Positions 8,901 to 16,631 of a stretch of 57,345 nucleotides of DNA are shown piece by piece. The position numbers and the translations under genes were made by a program. The first letter of the stretch is position 1. Every line of letters begins with the position of its first letter. The stretch spans positions 1-57,345 of the forward strand of contig QHSL01000045.1 in assembly GCA_003220435.1 (NCBI GenBank), given 5' to 3'. The notes beneath the pieces are model-generated. The model was not told the origin of the DNA. It searched no databases and saw only the letters and a program-made list of their open reading frames with translations. The DNA comes from Candidatus Rokuibacteriota bacterium. Lineage in GTDB: Bacteria > Methylomirabilota > Methylomirabilia > Rokubacteriales > CSP1-6.

Positions 8901-9560
8901 GTGCCGTACGTCATCACCAGCCTGTGTACCAACGATGGAGCCTGCGTCGAGGTATGCCCGGTCGCCTGCATCCACACCAGGCCCGGCGCCCCGCAGTTCT
9001 ACATCGATCCCGACGTGTGCATCGATTGCGAGCAGTGCGAGATCGTCTGCCCGGTCGATGCGATCTTCAAGGATGTCGACGTCCCGGCCGAGCACGCGGC
9101 TTCCATCGACGCCAACGCGAGCTTCTTCCGGCAGAACAAGGCGGTGGTCGGCCCGGTCGCCTTCGAGACGGCGTGGGAGATGGTGGATCGGGCGCAGGCG
9201 TACGCGACGAGCATCGGGATCGCCGTGACGGCCGCGGTGGTCGACGAAGCGGGTGTGCCCATCGCTGTCGGGCGGATGGACGGCGCCGCCCCGCGGACGG
9301 CGGAGCTCGCGGTCAGCAAGGCCTACACGGCGGCCGCCTTTCATCTGGCCACCGCCGACCTGGCGGCCCAAGCGCGCCAGCCCTGGCTGAGGAGCCTCAT
9401 CGTCGCGCACCGGGGGCGCCTCGTGCCGGCGGCCGGCGGTCTCGTGATCTTCGACGGCATCACGATCATCGGCGCCGTCGGCGTCGCGGGCGGGAGCGAG
9501 TCCGAGCAGGACGTGCTGTGCTGCCAGGCCGCCTTCGCCGTGCTGGAGGGCGCGCACTGA
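8901..9560 (+). CDS. Ferredoxin-HbpS domain fusion protein
   Basis: This 219-aa protein starts with GTG at 8901. Residues 1-60 form a two-cluster ferredoxin: Cys9, 15, 19, 23 (first site, 7Fe-ferredoxin-like) and Cys40, 43, 46, 50 (CIDCEQCEIVCP). Residues from about 85 to 219 are an HbpS/GlcG domain ('AYATSIGIAVTAAVVDEAG', 'AVSKAYTAAAFH', 'GAVGVAGGSESEQD') clearly related to the stand-alone HbpS protein at the head of this operon. A linker (about 61-84) joins them. The likely role is to deliver low-potential electrons to a haem or corrinoid partner, most simply the RdhA-like enzyme (inference). No membrane segment or signal is present. Confidence 0.85.
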   Translation: MPYVITSLCTNDGACVEVCPVACIHTRPGAPQFYIDPDVCIDCEQCEIVCPVDAIFKDVDVPAEHAASIDANASFFRQNKAVVGPVAFETAWEMVDRAQAYATSIGIAVTAAVVDEAGVPIAVGRMDGAAPRTAELAVSKAYTAAAFHLATADLAAQARQPWLRSLIVAHRGRLVPAAGGLVIFDGITIIGAVGVAGGSESEQDVLCCQAAFAVLEGAH

Positions 9561-9666
9561 GGCGCCGGCTCCCGCCGTGGGCAAGGCCCCAACCCCCGGG
9601 TCAGGGGCAAAACCGCGAAACGGGCTCCCTGGAGGGGGGACTGCTCACCAACCCCCCGTGGCTTAA

Positions 9667-9681
9667 TGATATTTACTATCA
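9667..9681. promoter_or_regulatory. Fur/PerR-type operator (7-1-7 inverted repeat)
   Basis: TGATATT-T-ACTATCA is a 7-1-7 inverted repeat with one mismatch per arm. It is the architecture of Fur-family boxes (consensus TGATAAT-n-ATTATCA) and stands out as AT-rich DNA in a very GC-rich region. It lies 126 nt before the Fur/PerR-like gene and just after the RdhA-like operon. Autoregulation is the likely role. Confidence 0.6.
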
Positions 9682-9730
9682 CGGAGCAGTTTGGACCCCG
9701 CGCGTGACGACACGCCGGCCGCGGAATCAC

Positions 9731-9757
9731 TTGACAGTCGGCCGATGATTTGATAAC
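9731..9757 (+). promoter_or_regulatory. Possible promoter of the Fur/PerR-like gene
   Basis: A perfect -35 TTGACA (9731-9736) is followed after 15 nt by GATAAC (9752-9757) as a weak -10. The spacing is short, so this is tentative. It lies about 50 nt downstream of the 7-1-7 box and 50 nt upstream of the start codon. Confidence 0.35.
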
Positions 9758-9807
9758 CCGCACTCACCGACGTCGATCCGTCCGGCAGCCAAGATTCGAG
9801 GTAGGCG

Positions 9808-10272
9808 ATGCGGCGGGGCCCCCGCAAACGTACGACGCGTCAGCTGGAGCAGGTGTTCAAGGCTCTCCACGGCGATCACAGCCACCCGATCGCCCACGAG
9901 ATCTACCGGCGCGTGCACAAGAAGCTGCCTCGAATCAGCCTCGCGACGGTGTATCGCAACCTTCACACTCTCGTCGAGGAGGGGAAAATCCGGACCCTCC
10001 TCCTGGGTGATCAGGTCGCGCGATACGACCCCGAGACCAGGGAGCATGATCATTTCATCTGCGAGCGCTGTGGTCGAGTGAGCGACGTGTTCTTGAAGCG
10101 GGCACGACGGATCGACCTGAGTCCGCTCGCGAGAGACGGCTACGTGGTGACGACCCACAACCTGACCGTCTATGGGATGTGTCGGGTCTGTGCTGGGCGA
10201 CGTCGAACCTCCAAGCCGTCGCGAGCGGCGCGAAAGCCCAGTGTCCGGACGATGGCAGTGATTCGAGGGTGA
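9808..10272 (+). CDS. Fur-family transcriptional regulator, PerR-like ligand set
   Basis: This 154-aa regulator has the winged-helix motif 'ISLATVYRNLHTLVEEGKI' (about 43-61), followed by the metal-binding dimerisation domain. The structural zinc site is Cys85/Cys88 (CERC) and Cys125/Cys128 (CRVC). The regulatory-site residues His26, Asp74, His80, His82 and Asp93 line up with the five Fe/Mn ligands of Bacillus PerR (His37, Asp85, His91, His93, Asp104). The aspartate at 93, rather than glutamate, favours PerR over Fur. A basic tail (about 131-154) is extra. It probably senses peroxide or iron and binds the box at 9667. It is 23 bp from the DUF1800 gene, so it may control that cluster too. Confidence 0.85.
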   Translation: MRRGPRKRTTRQLEQVFKALHGDHSHPIAHEIYRRVHKKLPRISLATVYRNLHTLVEEGKIRTLLLGDQVARYDPETREHDHFICERCGRVSDVFLKRARRIDLSPLARDGYVVTTHNLTVYGMCRVCAGRRRTSKPSRAARKPSVRTMAVIRG

Positions 10273-10295
10273 TTCACAACTAAAGGAGTGGACGC

Positions 10296-11702
10296 ATGGC
10301 ATACCAAGAAGACATCGCGTTGATGGCTCACCTGATGCGTCGTGCGGGCTTTGGCGCAGGCCGCGACGAGCTCGAAGCGCGCGTGGCCAAGGGGTACCAG
10401 GCGACCGTCGAGGAGTTGCTCCACCCCGAGACTCAGCCGGCGGTCGATGACTACACCCTGCTTCGCTATCAGCCGGCGGCGTTGCTGCCGGGCGGGCAGC
10501 CCCCGATGGGGAACGTGAACATCATGTATCACCTGGTGAACACGAAGCGCCCGCTGGAAGAAAAAATGGCCCTCTTCTGGCACCACGTGTTCGCCACCGG
10601 CAACTCGAAGGTGGACAACTACGATCAGCTGCTGTCGCAGATCGGCCTGTTCCGTGAGCGGGGCATGGGCGACTACCGCGCCCTGCTCCTCACGATCGCC
10701 AGAAACCCCACGATGATCTTCTGGCTCGACAACAACGAGAACCACGGGACCGCCGTCAACGAGAACTGGGGGCGCGAGCTGCTCGAGCTGTTCAGCCTGG
10801 GCGTCGGCGCCTATACCGAAAAGGACGTCCGTGAAGCCTCCCGCGCCTTCACCGGCTGGACCTTTGAGACCAAGATCCCGCGCCTGCCGTATGGGCGGTT
10901 CCCGTGGAAGTTCGAGTACCGCCCCGAGGATCACGACGACGGCGAGAAGGAGTTTCTCGGCCATCGGGGCCGCTTCAACGGCGAAGACATCATCGACATC
11001 GTCGTGGAGCAGCCGGCCTGTGCGCGCTTTGTGTGCCGGCACCTCTACAACTTCTTCGTGGCGGACGAGCCGCAGGTGCCCGCCTGGTCGATCGAGGCGC
11101 CGCGGGACCAGAAGGCGATCGACACCCTGACGGCAGCGTTCCGTCAGTCACGCTTCGACATCCGCTCTGTCCTCCGGGTGCTGTTCAACTCGAGCTTCTT
11201 CAAGGAGGCCCGCTTCAAGCACCTGAAGTCTCCCGCCGAGGTGGTGGTGGGGAGCCTGCGCTTCGTGGGTGGCCAGGAGCTGCCGCGGCCCGGGTACGGG
11301 GACCTCTCGATGCAGCCCGCCTACATGGGTCAGGACCTGCTCAATCCGCCGAGCGTGGAGGGATGGCATACCGGTCCGGAGTGGATCAACAGCGGCTCCC
11401 TCATGGCTCGCATCAACTTCGTGGCCAGCCTGGTGGGCGATCCGTCGTTGCCGGGCGTGCGGGCCATCATCGACCGGTTGAAGTCCAAGGGCTCGCTGAG
11501 CCCCGAGCAGCTGGTCGACGGGTGTCTGGACCTGCTGGGCCCCGTGGAGGTGAGCGCCGAGACGCGGCAGGAGCTCGTCGCGCAGGCCAAGGAGTGGGGC
11601 CAGACGGGCTGGGCGAGTGAGACGAGTGCCAAGACGGCCGACAAGCGTGTCGGCGAAATGCTGCAACTGATCGTGGCGACCAGAGAGTATCAGTTCGCCT
11701 AA
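10296..11702 (+). CDS. DUF1800 family protein
   Basis: This 468-aa protein has an ATG start at 10296 preceded by AAAGGAG. It shows the PF08811 hallmarks: 'HLMRRAGFGAGRDEL' at the N-terminus, 'KMALFWHHVFATG' (about 88-100), 'NENWGRELLELFSLGVGAYTEKDVREASRAFTGW' split over about 151-186, and the C-terminal 'LLNPPSVEGWHTGPEWINSG'. The biochemical role is unknown. DUF1800 genes are typically found next to DUF1501 genes, as here. No clear signal peptide is visible, although many relatives are exported. Confidence 0.88.
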   Translation: MAYQEDIALMAHLMRRAGFGAGRDELEARVAKGYQATVEELLHPETQPAVDDYTLLRYQPAALLPGGQPPMGNVNIMYHLVNTKRPLEEKMALFWHHVFATGNSKVDNYDQLLSQIGLFRERGMGDYRALLLTIARNPTMIFWLDNNENHGTAVNENWGRELLELFSLGVGAYTEKDVREASRAFTGWTFETKIPRLPYGRFPWKFEYRPEDHDDGEKEFLGHRGRFNGEDIIDIVVEQPACARFVCRHLYNFFVADEPQVPAWSIEAPRDQKAIDTLTAAFRQSRFDIRSVLRVLFNSSFFKEARFKHLKSPAEVVVGSLRFVGGQELPRPGYGDLSMQPAYMGQDLLNPPSVEGWHTGPEWINSGSLMARINFVASLVGDPSLPGVRAIIDRLKSKGSLSPEQLVDGCLDLLGPVEVSAETRQELVAQAKEWGQTGWASETSAKTADKRVGEMLQLIVATREYQFA

Positions 11703-11736
11703 CTGTCATGAGCCTGATCGGGTGAGGAGGAATACG

Positions 11737-12867
11737 ATGCCTGCAACGCAAAAGGCCCCCGTGCTGGTCACACTGCAGCTCTCGGGTGGGAACGACTATC
11801 TCAACACGGTGATTCCGTTCAATGACCCGCTGTATCGCGACAACCGGCCAGCGGTCGGAATCCCCGACGACAAGATCCTAAAATTCGACAAGACCTACGG
11901 CTTCAATCCATCGATGGCCCCGCTGAAGAAGGTCTGGGATCAGGGCAAGCTTGCCATCGTGCACGGCGTGGGCTACCCCAACTCGCCACGCTCCCACTTC
12001 CGCTCGATGGACATCTGGCACACCTGCGAGCCCGAGAAGGTCGGGACCCAGGGCTGGCTGGGCCAGGTGGCGCGCGAATACGATCCCAAGAAAGAGAACG
12101 TGGTCACGACCGTGAGCTTCGGACCGAGCCTCTTCCGGGCTCTGGTGGCGCCGGGAGTTCCGGTGGCGTGCGTGGCCGGGCCGCTGGAGAAGTACGGCTT
12201 CCTGCCGAACATCCAGGAGCGGACGCAGCGCCTGCAGGTGCTCGATCGCTTCGCGAAGATGTACTCCCCCGTCGCGGGGAGCGGCGTCATGGAATACCTC
12301 GGCACCACCGGCCTCGACTCATTGAAGGGCGCGGACATCCTGAAGGTGGCTCCGCAGAAGTACGCGTCCACCGTCAAGTATCCCGATACGCCGATCGCCC
12401 GCAAGCTCAAGGGGATCGCCCAGGTCCACTTCGCGGATCTGGGGAGCCGGATCTTCTACTGCGATCATGGTAGCTTCGACACCCACGCCGGCCAGAACCC
12501 CGGCCACGGCAATCTGTGGGCTGCGGTGTGCGAAGGCCTCGAGGCCTTCATGGCCGACCTGCGCGAGCACGATCACTCCGACAACGTCCTCATCCTGCTG
12601 TTCTCGGAGTTCGGCCGTCGCGTTCACGACAACGGCTCGGGGACGGATCACGGAGCCGCGGGGCCCGTCTTCCTGATGGGCGATCACGTGAAAGGTGGTC
12701 ACTACGGCGAATATCCTTCCCTCAAAGCGGAGAAGCTGGTCCAGGGCGACCTGAACCCGAGCACGGACTTCCGCAGCGTCTACTCGACGATTCTGGAGAA
12801 GTGGCTAAAAGTGAATCCCAACTCGATCACCGGTGGCCGTTTCGAGCAAACGGCCTTCCTGAACTAG
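11737..12867 (+). CDS. DUF1501 family protein (alkaline-phosphatase/sulfatase-like fold)
   Basis: This 376-aa protein starts at ATG 11737, 6 nt after GAGGAGG. Family motifs are 'LVTLQLSGGNDYLNTVIPF', 'LAIVHGVGYPNSPRSHFRSMDIWHT' split over about 69-95, 'DHGSFDTHAGQ', 'VLILLFSEFGRR' and 'GTDHGAAGPVFLMG'. The conserved Asp/His residues match the metal-binding positions of the sulfatase superfamily. It lacks the Tat signal that many DUF1501 proteins carry, so location is uncertain. It is the partner of the upstream DUF1800 gene; the joint function is not established. Confidence 0.88.
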   Translation: MPATQKAPVLVTLQLSGGNDYLNTVIPFNDPLYRDNRPAVGIPDDKILKFDKTYGFNPSMAPLKKVWDQGKLAIVHGVGYPNSPRSHFRSMDIWHTCEPEKVGTQGWLGQVAREYDPKKENVVTTVSFGPSLFRALVAPGVPVACVAGPLEKYGFLPNIQERTQRLQVLDRFAKMYSPVAGSGVMEYLGTTGLDSLKGADILKVAPQKYASTVKYPDTPIARKLKGIAQVHFADLGSRIFYCDHGSFDTHAGQNPGHGNLWAAVCEGLEAFMADLREHDHSDNVLILLFSEFGRRVHDNGSGTDHGAAGPVFLMGDHVKGGHYGEYPSLKAEKLVQGDLNPSTDFRSVYSTILEKWLKVNPNSITGGRFEQTAFLN

Positions 12868-12888
12868 AGGGAAGGGGAGGGAAGGCAA

Positions 12889-13986
12889 ATGCCGCTGACA
12901 ACGGTTGCACGCGGGAGAGTGTACGAGTGGAGCCACGCCGTCGGGCGTGGCGCGGCCTCGGGGACGGGGTTCAACTATCCCCAGACCATGTGCCTCGCGA
13001 AGGGCGGCGTCGCCTACGTCGCGAATCGTGGCAACGAGAACAACTTCGGGATGCGGGTCAACGAGGTGAAGATCGGCGGTCCGGGGCAGGAGGAGCTGCT
13101 CGCCGAGTTCTTCCAGTGGGGCGAAGGCGACGGCCGCTCGACCTGGCCCTTCGGCGTCGCGACGGACGGGCGCAACGTGTACGTCTCGGACGAATGGAAC
13201 AACAGCATCTCCGTTTTCGACAGCAGCGGCAAGTTTCTCCGGAAATGGGGGAAGTCGGGCAGCGGCGATGGCGAGCTCATGCGCCCGGCTGGTCTCGTGT
13301 GCGAGAAGAACGGCAATCTGATCGTGGTCGACAGCGGGAACAATCGTCTTCAAGTGTTCACGGGGGAAGGTAAGTTCCTCGCGAAGTGCGGTAAAGGCGG
13401 AAGCGGAGACGGAGAGTTCGACCAGCCCTGGGGGATCACCGTCGATCAGGCCGGCAACATCTACGTTGCCGACTGGAAGAATCACCGGATCCAGAAGCTG
13501 TCACCCCAGGGCAAGTTCATGATGAAGATCGGCCAGTACGGGAAGGTGCCCGTGCCGGCGGACGCCTACGCCGTGACCCCCCTGGGGCCGTACTTGTCGG
13601 CCTCCGGCACGCCGGGCTATCCCAAGGCGGGCCTGCTCAACCATCCGACCGACGTCGCCGTCGACACCGATGGCGATATCTACGTCGCCGACTGGGGCAA
13701 CCATCGGGTCTGCGTCTTCGACGCTGAAGGAAACCCCGTCGCCAATCTCATCGGCGATGCCCAGGTGATGTCGAAGTGGGGCCAGATGAGCATCGACGCC
13801 AACCCCGACATGATGAAAGCGCGTCGTCGGGCCCGGAGCCTGGAGCCGGAGTATCGCTTCTGTTTCCCGACGGCCGTGGACTTCGATCCGGAAACCGACC
13901 GCATCATCGTCGCGGACAGCCAGCGGAATCGTTTGCAGATCTACCGCAAGGTTCGCGACTACGTGGACTTCCAGGCGAATCTCTAG
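12889..13986 (+). CDS. NHL-repeat beta-propeller protein
   Basis: This 365-aa protein is built of six or so NHL repeats, for example 'GVATDGRNVYVSDEWNNSI', 'GLVCEKNGNLIVVDSGNNRL', 'GITVDQAGNIYVADWKNHRI' and 'DVAVDTDGDIYVADWGNHRV'. Each has the G-x-A-V-D...G-x-I-Y-V-A-D...N-x-R-V/I pattern. NHL propellers bind proteins or ligands, or act as lyases or hydrolases; no catalytic set is recognised. There is no signal peptide. It is the third gene after DUF1800/DUF1501 and is likely co-transcribed (21-bp gap). Its last four bases overlap the convergent binding-protein gene. Confidence 0.88.
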   Translation: MPLTTVARGRVYEWSHAVGRGAASGTGFNYPQTMCLAKGGVAYVANRGNENNFGMRVNEVKIGGPGQEELLAEFFQWGEGDGRSTWPFGVATDGRNVYVSDEWNNSISVFDSSGKFLRKWGKSGSGDGELMRPAGLVCEKNGNLIVVDSGNNRLQVFTGEGKFLAKCGKGGSGDGEFDQPWGITVDQAGNIYVADWKNHRIQKLSPQGKFMMKIGQYGKVPVPADAYAVTPLGPYLSASGTPGYPKAGLLNHPTDVAVDTDGDIYVADWGNHRVCVFDAEGNPVANLIGDAQVMSKWGQMSIDANPDMMKARRRARSLEPEYRFCFPTAVDFDPETDRIIVADSQRNRLQIYRKVRDYVDFQANL

Positions 13987-15125
13987 AAGCCTTCCGTTCG
14001 TTCCTGCCTCCCTCCGTGGTCTGCGGGGGGAGGCAGGAAGACTTTCCGGCTGTCTCGCCACTCGACCAGGAGGATCTCGTGCCCGACCTGGCGCGAGGAG
14101 CCTGCGTCGAGCCGGAATCGGCCGTAGAGCGTCGTCGTATCGAGCCGGCGCGCGGTCGCCAGCAGCTCACGGTCCTCGAGACTGTCTGCCCGCTGGATGC
14201 ACTCGCCGATGATGATGCCGAGCGCGTACGCCTGGGCTGCGACGTAGCCCGGGTCGCGCCGGAACACCCGCCGGAATTCGGAGCAGAACCAGGCCGAGGG
14301 AGGCCCGATCGAAGGTCGCTCGTACAGATGAGGCTCCCATTGGCTCGGCCCGATCACGCCCTCGGCAAGCACGCCGAGCTCCCGGCTGAATTGATCCGCA
14401 CCCGCGGCGACACACGCGACGGTCTCGACCGTTGCGAGCCTCCGCCGCTCCCGGACGATGGTGACGTCGTCCTCGAATCGCCCGGCGACCACGAGGAGGT
14501 TCGGACCATCGGCCAGCGCAGCGCCCAGGAGCGCCTTCGAGTCGCGGAGCGGGGTGTCGAATGCCATCGCGCGCACGACATCGAACCCAGCCGCTCGAGC
14601 TCCCGCTTCGACCCCTCGCCGAACGTCGGACGCGAACGTGCCGCGGCTGGCGTAGAGGACCGTGGCCCGTCGCGCACCCGTGCGATGCCGGACGAGGCCC
14701 GGGAGGTCGCGAAGATAGCGGCTGGCCGGGCTCAGCGCGCTGACGATGGACGCGGACCCGGCCTCGGTGACGGCATCCGACGCGCCGCCGTGGTTCCAGA
14801 GGATTTTCCCGTGCGCCGCCGCGAGGGGCGCGACGGCCAGCGTCGATCCGCTCCCGTACGGTCCGAGCAGGACATCGACGCGTTCCTCGGTCAGCAACCG
14901 CGCGACGTTCTCCCGCGCGCGCGACGCGCGGCTGGCGTCATCGAGGGCGACGAGGCGGAGAGGGCGCCTGGCTCGATGCGGACCGAACGCCAAGCCTCCG
15001 ACGCCCGCGACGTGCTCCACCCAGAGCCGGATCCCGTCGTACGCGTCCTGCCCCTGGCGTAGTGGCCCACTCAGCGCGATCGAGACACCGGCGACGACGG
15101 GTTCGCGCGATGCCCCCGCGCCCAC
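13983..15125 (-). CDS. Peripla_BP_6-type ligand-binding protein without a signal peptide
   Basis: This 380-aa LivK-like type I binding fold ('GVSIALSGPLRQGQDAYDGI', 'LLGPYGSGSTLAVAPLAAAH', 'AAQAYALGIIIGECI') begins at GTG 15125 with no export signal. The start lies 9 nt after the TAG of the upstream Tat-exported binding protein and in the same frame. Translation through that single TAG would give one long exported protein. Otherwise it is a cytosolic ligand sensor or a gene damaged by a nonsense mutation. No permease or ATPase gene is adjacent. Confidence 0.75.
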   Translation of the reverse strand: MGAGASREPVVAGVSIALSGPLRQGQDAYDGIRLWVEHVAGVGGLAFGPHRARRPLRLVALDDASRASRARENVARLLTEERVDVLLGPYGSGSTLAVAPLAAAHGKILWNHGGASDAVTEAGSASIVSALSPASRYLRDLPGLVRHRTGARRATVLYASRGTFASDVRRGVEAGARAAGFDVVRAMAFDTPLRDSKALLGAALADGPNLLVVAGRFEDDVTIVRERRRLATVETVACVAAGADQFSRELGVLAEGVIGPSQWEPHLYERPSIGPPSAWFCSEFRRVFRRDPGYVAAQAYALGIIIGECIQRADSLEDRELLATARRLDTTTLYGRFRLDAGSSRQVGHEILLVEWRDSRKVFLPPPADHGGRQERTEGF

Positions 15126-15134
15126 TCCGGACCG

Positions 15135-16439
15135 CTACGCGTACTTCGCGTAGATCTTGGTCAGGACGTCGATGGCCTCCGCGAACGCCTTGTCCCGGGA
15201 CCAGTTGTCGACGACGATCCGCTGGAGCATCCGCGACGTCGTCGTGTTCAGGAATTGCTCCCGCCAGGCGTCGTTGAAGACGTCCGGGTAGCCCTGGGTC
15301 TCGCCGTGGAGCGACATTTCGATGAGGCCCTTCATGAACGGCTTCTTCTTCCAGACGTCGAAGCTCATGTACGCGTTCAGGACGGGACCCCACTGGCTCA
15401 CCGCCGACTCGCGGTCCATCTTGCCCGGCTCCATCGAGTCCCACAGGAACTGCTTCGCCAGGTCCGGGACCTTCGTGTACTTCATGATGGATCGCGAGCC
15501 ATAGGTGACCGGCTGATTCAGCCGCTTGGGTCCGCGGGGGAAGTTGTAGTGCCCGGTCTTGGCCAGGAGCTCGGGGTTGTTGGTCTCGAGCCATAGCGAG
15601 ATCGTGATCGCGTTCAGGACGAAGACGGCCCGGCCGGCCTGGTAGGTCGAGTTGTTCATCGTGTTGTCCCAGGTCGTCACTCCGGGCGGGAGCACGCCGG
15701 CCTTCCAGACCTCGGTGAAGAAGTCCAGGAACTCCCACACCTGAGGCTTGTAGTCGCCGAGGACCACGCGCTTGCCCGCGTCGTCAGCCAGGCGAGCCCC
15801 GTAGCTCTTCATGATCTCTTCCCAGATCTGCGAGTCGGTCTGGTTGCTGACAGGCTGTCCGAGTCCAAACGTCTTCGGCGGCTGCTGCGCCTTCTTCGCA
15901 TAGGCGAGCAGGTCGACCCAGGTCGCCGGGGGCGGCTTGAGGCCGGCCTGCGCGAGCAGGTCCTCGCGAGCGATCAGCTGGGGCCCCGAGAAGCCGTAGA
16001 GGATGTGGTGCACCCGTCCGTCCGGGTCCAGCATGATCTTGGGGGCGGCGCCCACCCAGCCCCCGTAACTCTTCTCGAGCTTCTTGTAGACGTCGGTGAC
16101 CTCGAGCAGCTGTCCGCGGCCGCGTAGCTCGACCCCGCCGGATTCGACGATGTCCGGCGTGGCTTTGGCTTCGATGGCCGCCGTGATCTTCGGCATGAAC
16201 TCCTTCCACGGGACCATCGTGAGCTGGAGGTCGACGTTGTTCTTCTTCGCCCACTCCCGGGCGAAGCTCGCCCGCGCCTCATCGCTCTCCTTCAAGAACT
16301 GGTAGCACCAATAGACGAGCCTCGGTCGCTGGGCGATCGCCGGCGCTGGAAACATTACGGTGGCGGCGGCACCGGTCGTGAGCGCGGTCGCCCTCAGGAA
16401 TTCTCGCCGGGTCGTGCGAGGTGTCGTCTCGGTTGGCAT
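15135..16439 (-). CDS. Extracellular solute-binding protein, family 1, Tat-exported
   Basis: This 434-aa protein starts at ATG 16439 with AAGGAG upstream. It has a twin-arginine signal 'TTRREFLRATALTTGAAATV', then a sugar/oligosaccharide-type (SBP_bac_1) fold beginning 'PRLVYWCYQFLKESDEARAS'. 'ATPDIVESGG' and 'GRAVFVLNAITISLWLE' fit this family. Tat export suggests folding, or cofactor loading, before secretion. No cognate permeases are nearby, so it is an orphan or is paired elsewhere. It ends at TAG 15135-15137, directly followed in frame by the next binding-protein gene. Confidence 0.85.
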   Translation of the reverse strand: MPTETTPRTTRREFLRATALTTGAAATVMFPAPAIAQRPRLVYWCYQFLKESDEARASFAREWAKKNNVDLQLTMVPWKEFMPKITAAIEAKATPDIVESGGVELRGRGQLLEVTDVYKKLEKSYGGWVGAAPKIMLDPDGRVHHILYGFSGPQLIAREDLLAQAGLKPPPATWVDLLAYAKKAQQPPKTFGLGQPVSNQTDSQIWEEIMKSYGARLADDAGKRVVLGDYKPQVWEFLDFFTEVWKAGVLPPGVTTWDNTMNNSTYQAGRAVFVLNAITISLWLETNNPELLAKTGHYNFPRGPKRLNQPVTYGSRSIMKYTKVPDLAKQFLWDSMEPGKMDRESAVSQWGPVLNAYMSFDVWKKKPFMKGLIEMSLHGETQGYPDVFNDAWREQFLNTTTSRMLQRIVVDNWSRDKAFAEAIDVLTKIYAKYA

Positions 16440-16631
16440 CGCTCTTTCTCCTTCGCGGTCAACTGGCGCGGAGCCGGAGCGTGGATGGTCGCCCGTGTTA
16501 TCGGGAGGGAGACTATCTCGACCGTGGGGGCGAGTCAACGTCGGCTGGCGGCTGCCGCGGGGCCAGGTATCATGAGAGAAGCTTCCCGCGACCGTGTTTC
16601 GTGGGAGGCCAACCGAGCGAAGGAGGTTCTC

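Noticed and set aside
16485-16631. N-terminal extension of the glycine-rich protein
   Set aside because: The ATG at 16632 has AGGAGG at ideal spacing and opens directly into a signal peptide; the extension would bury it.
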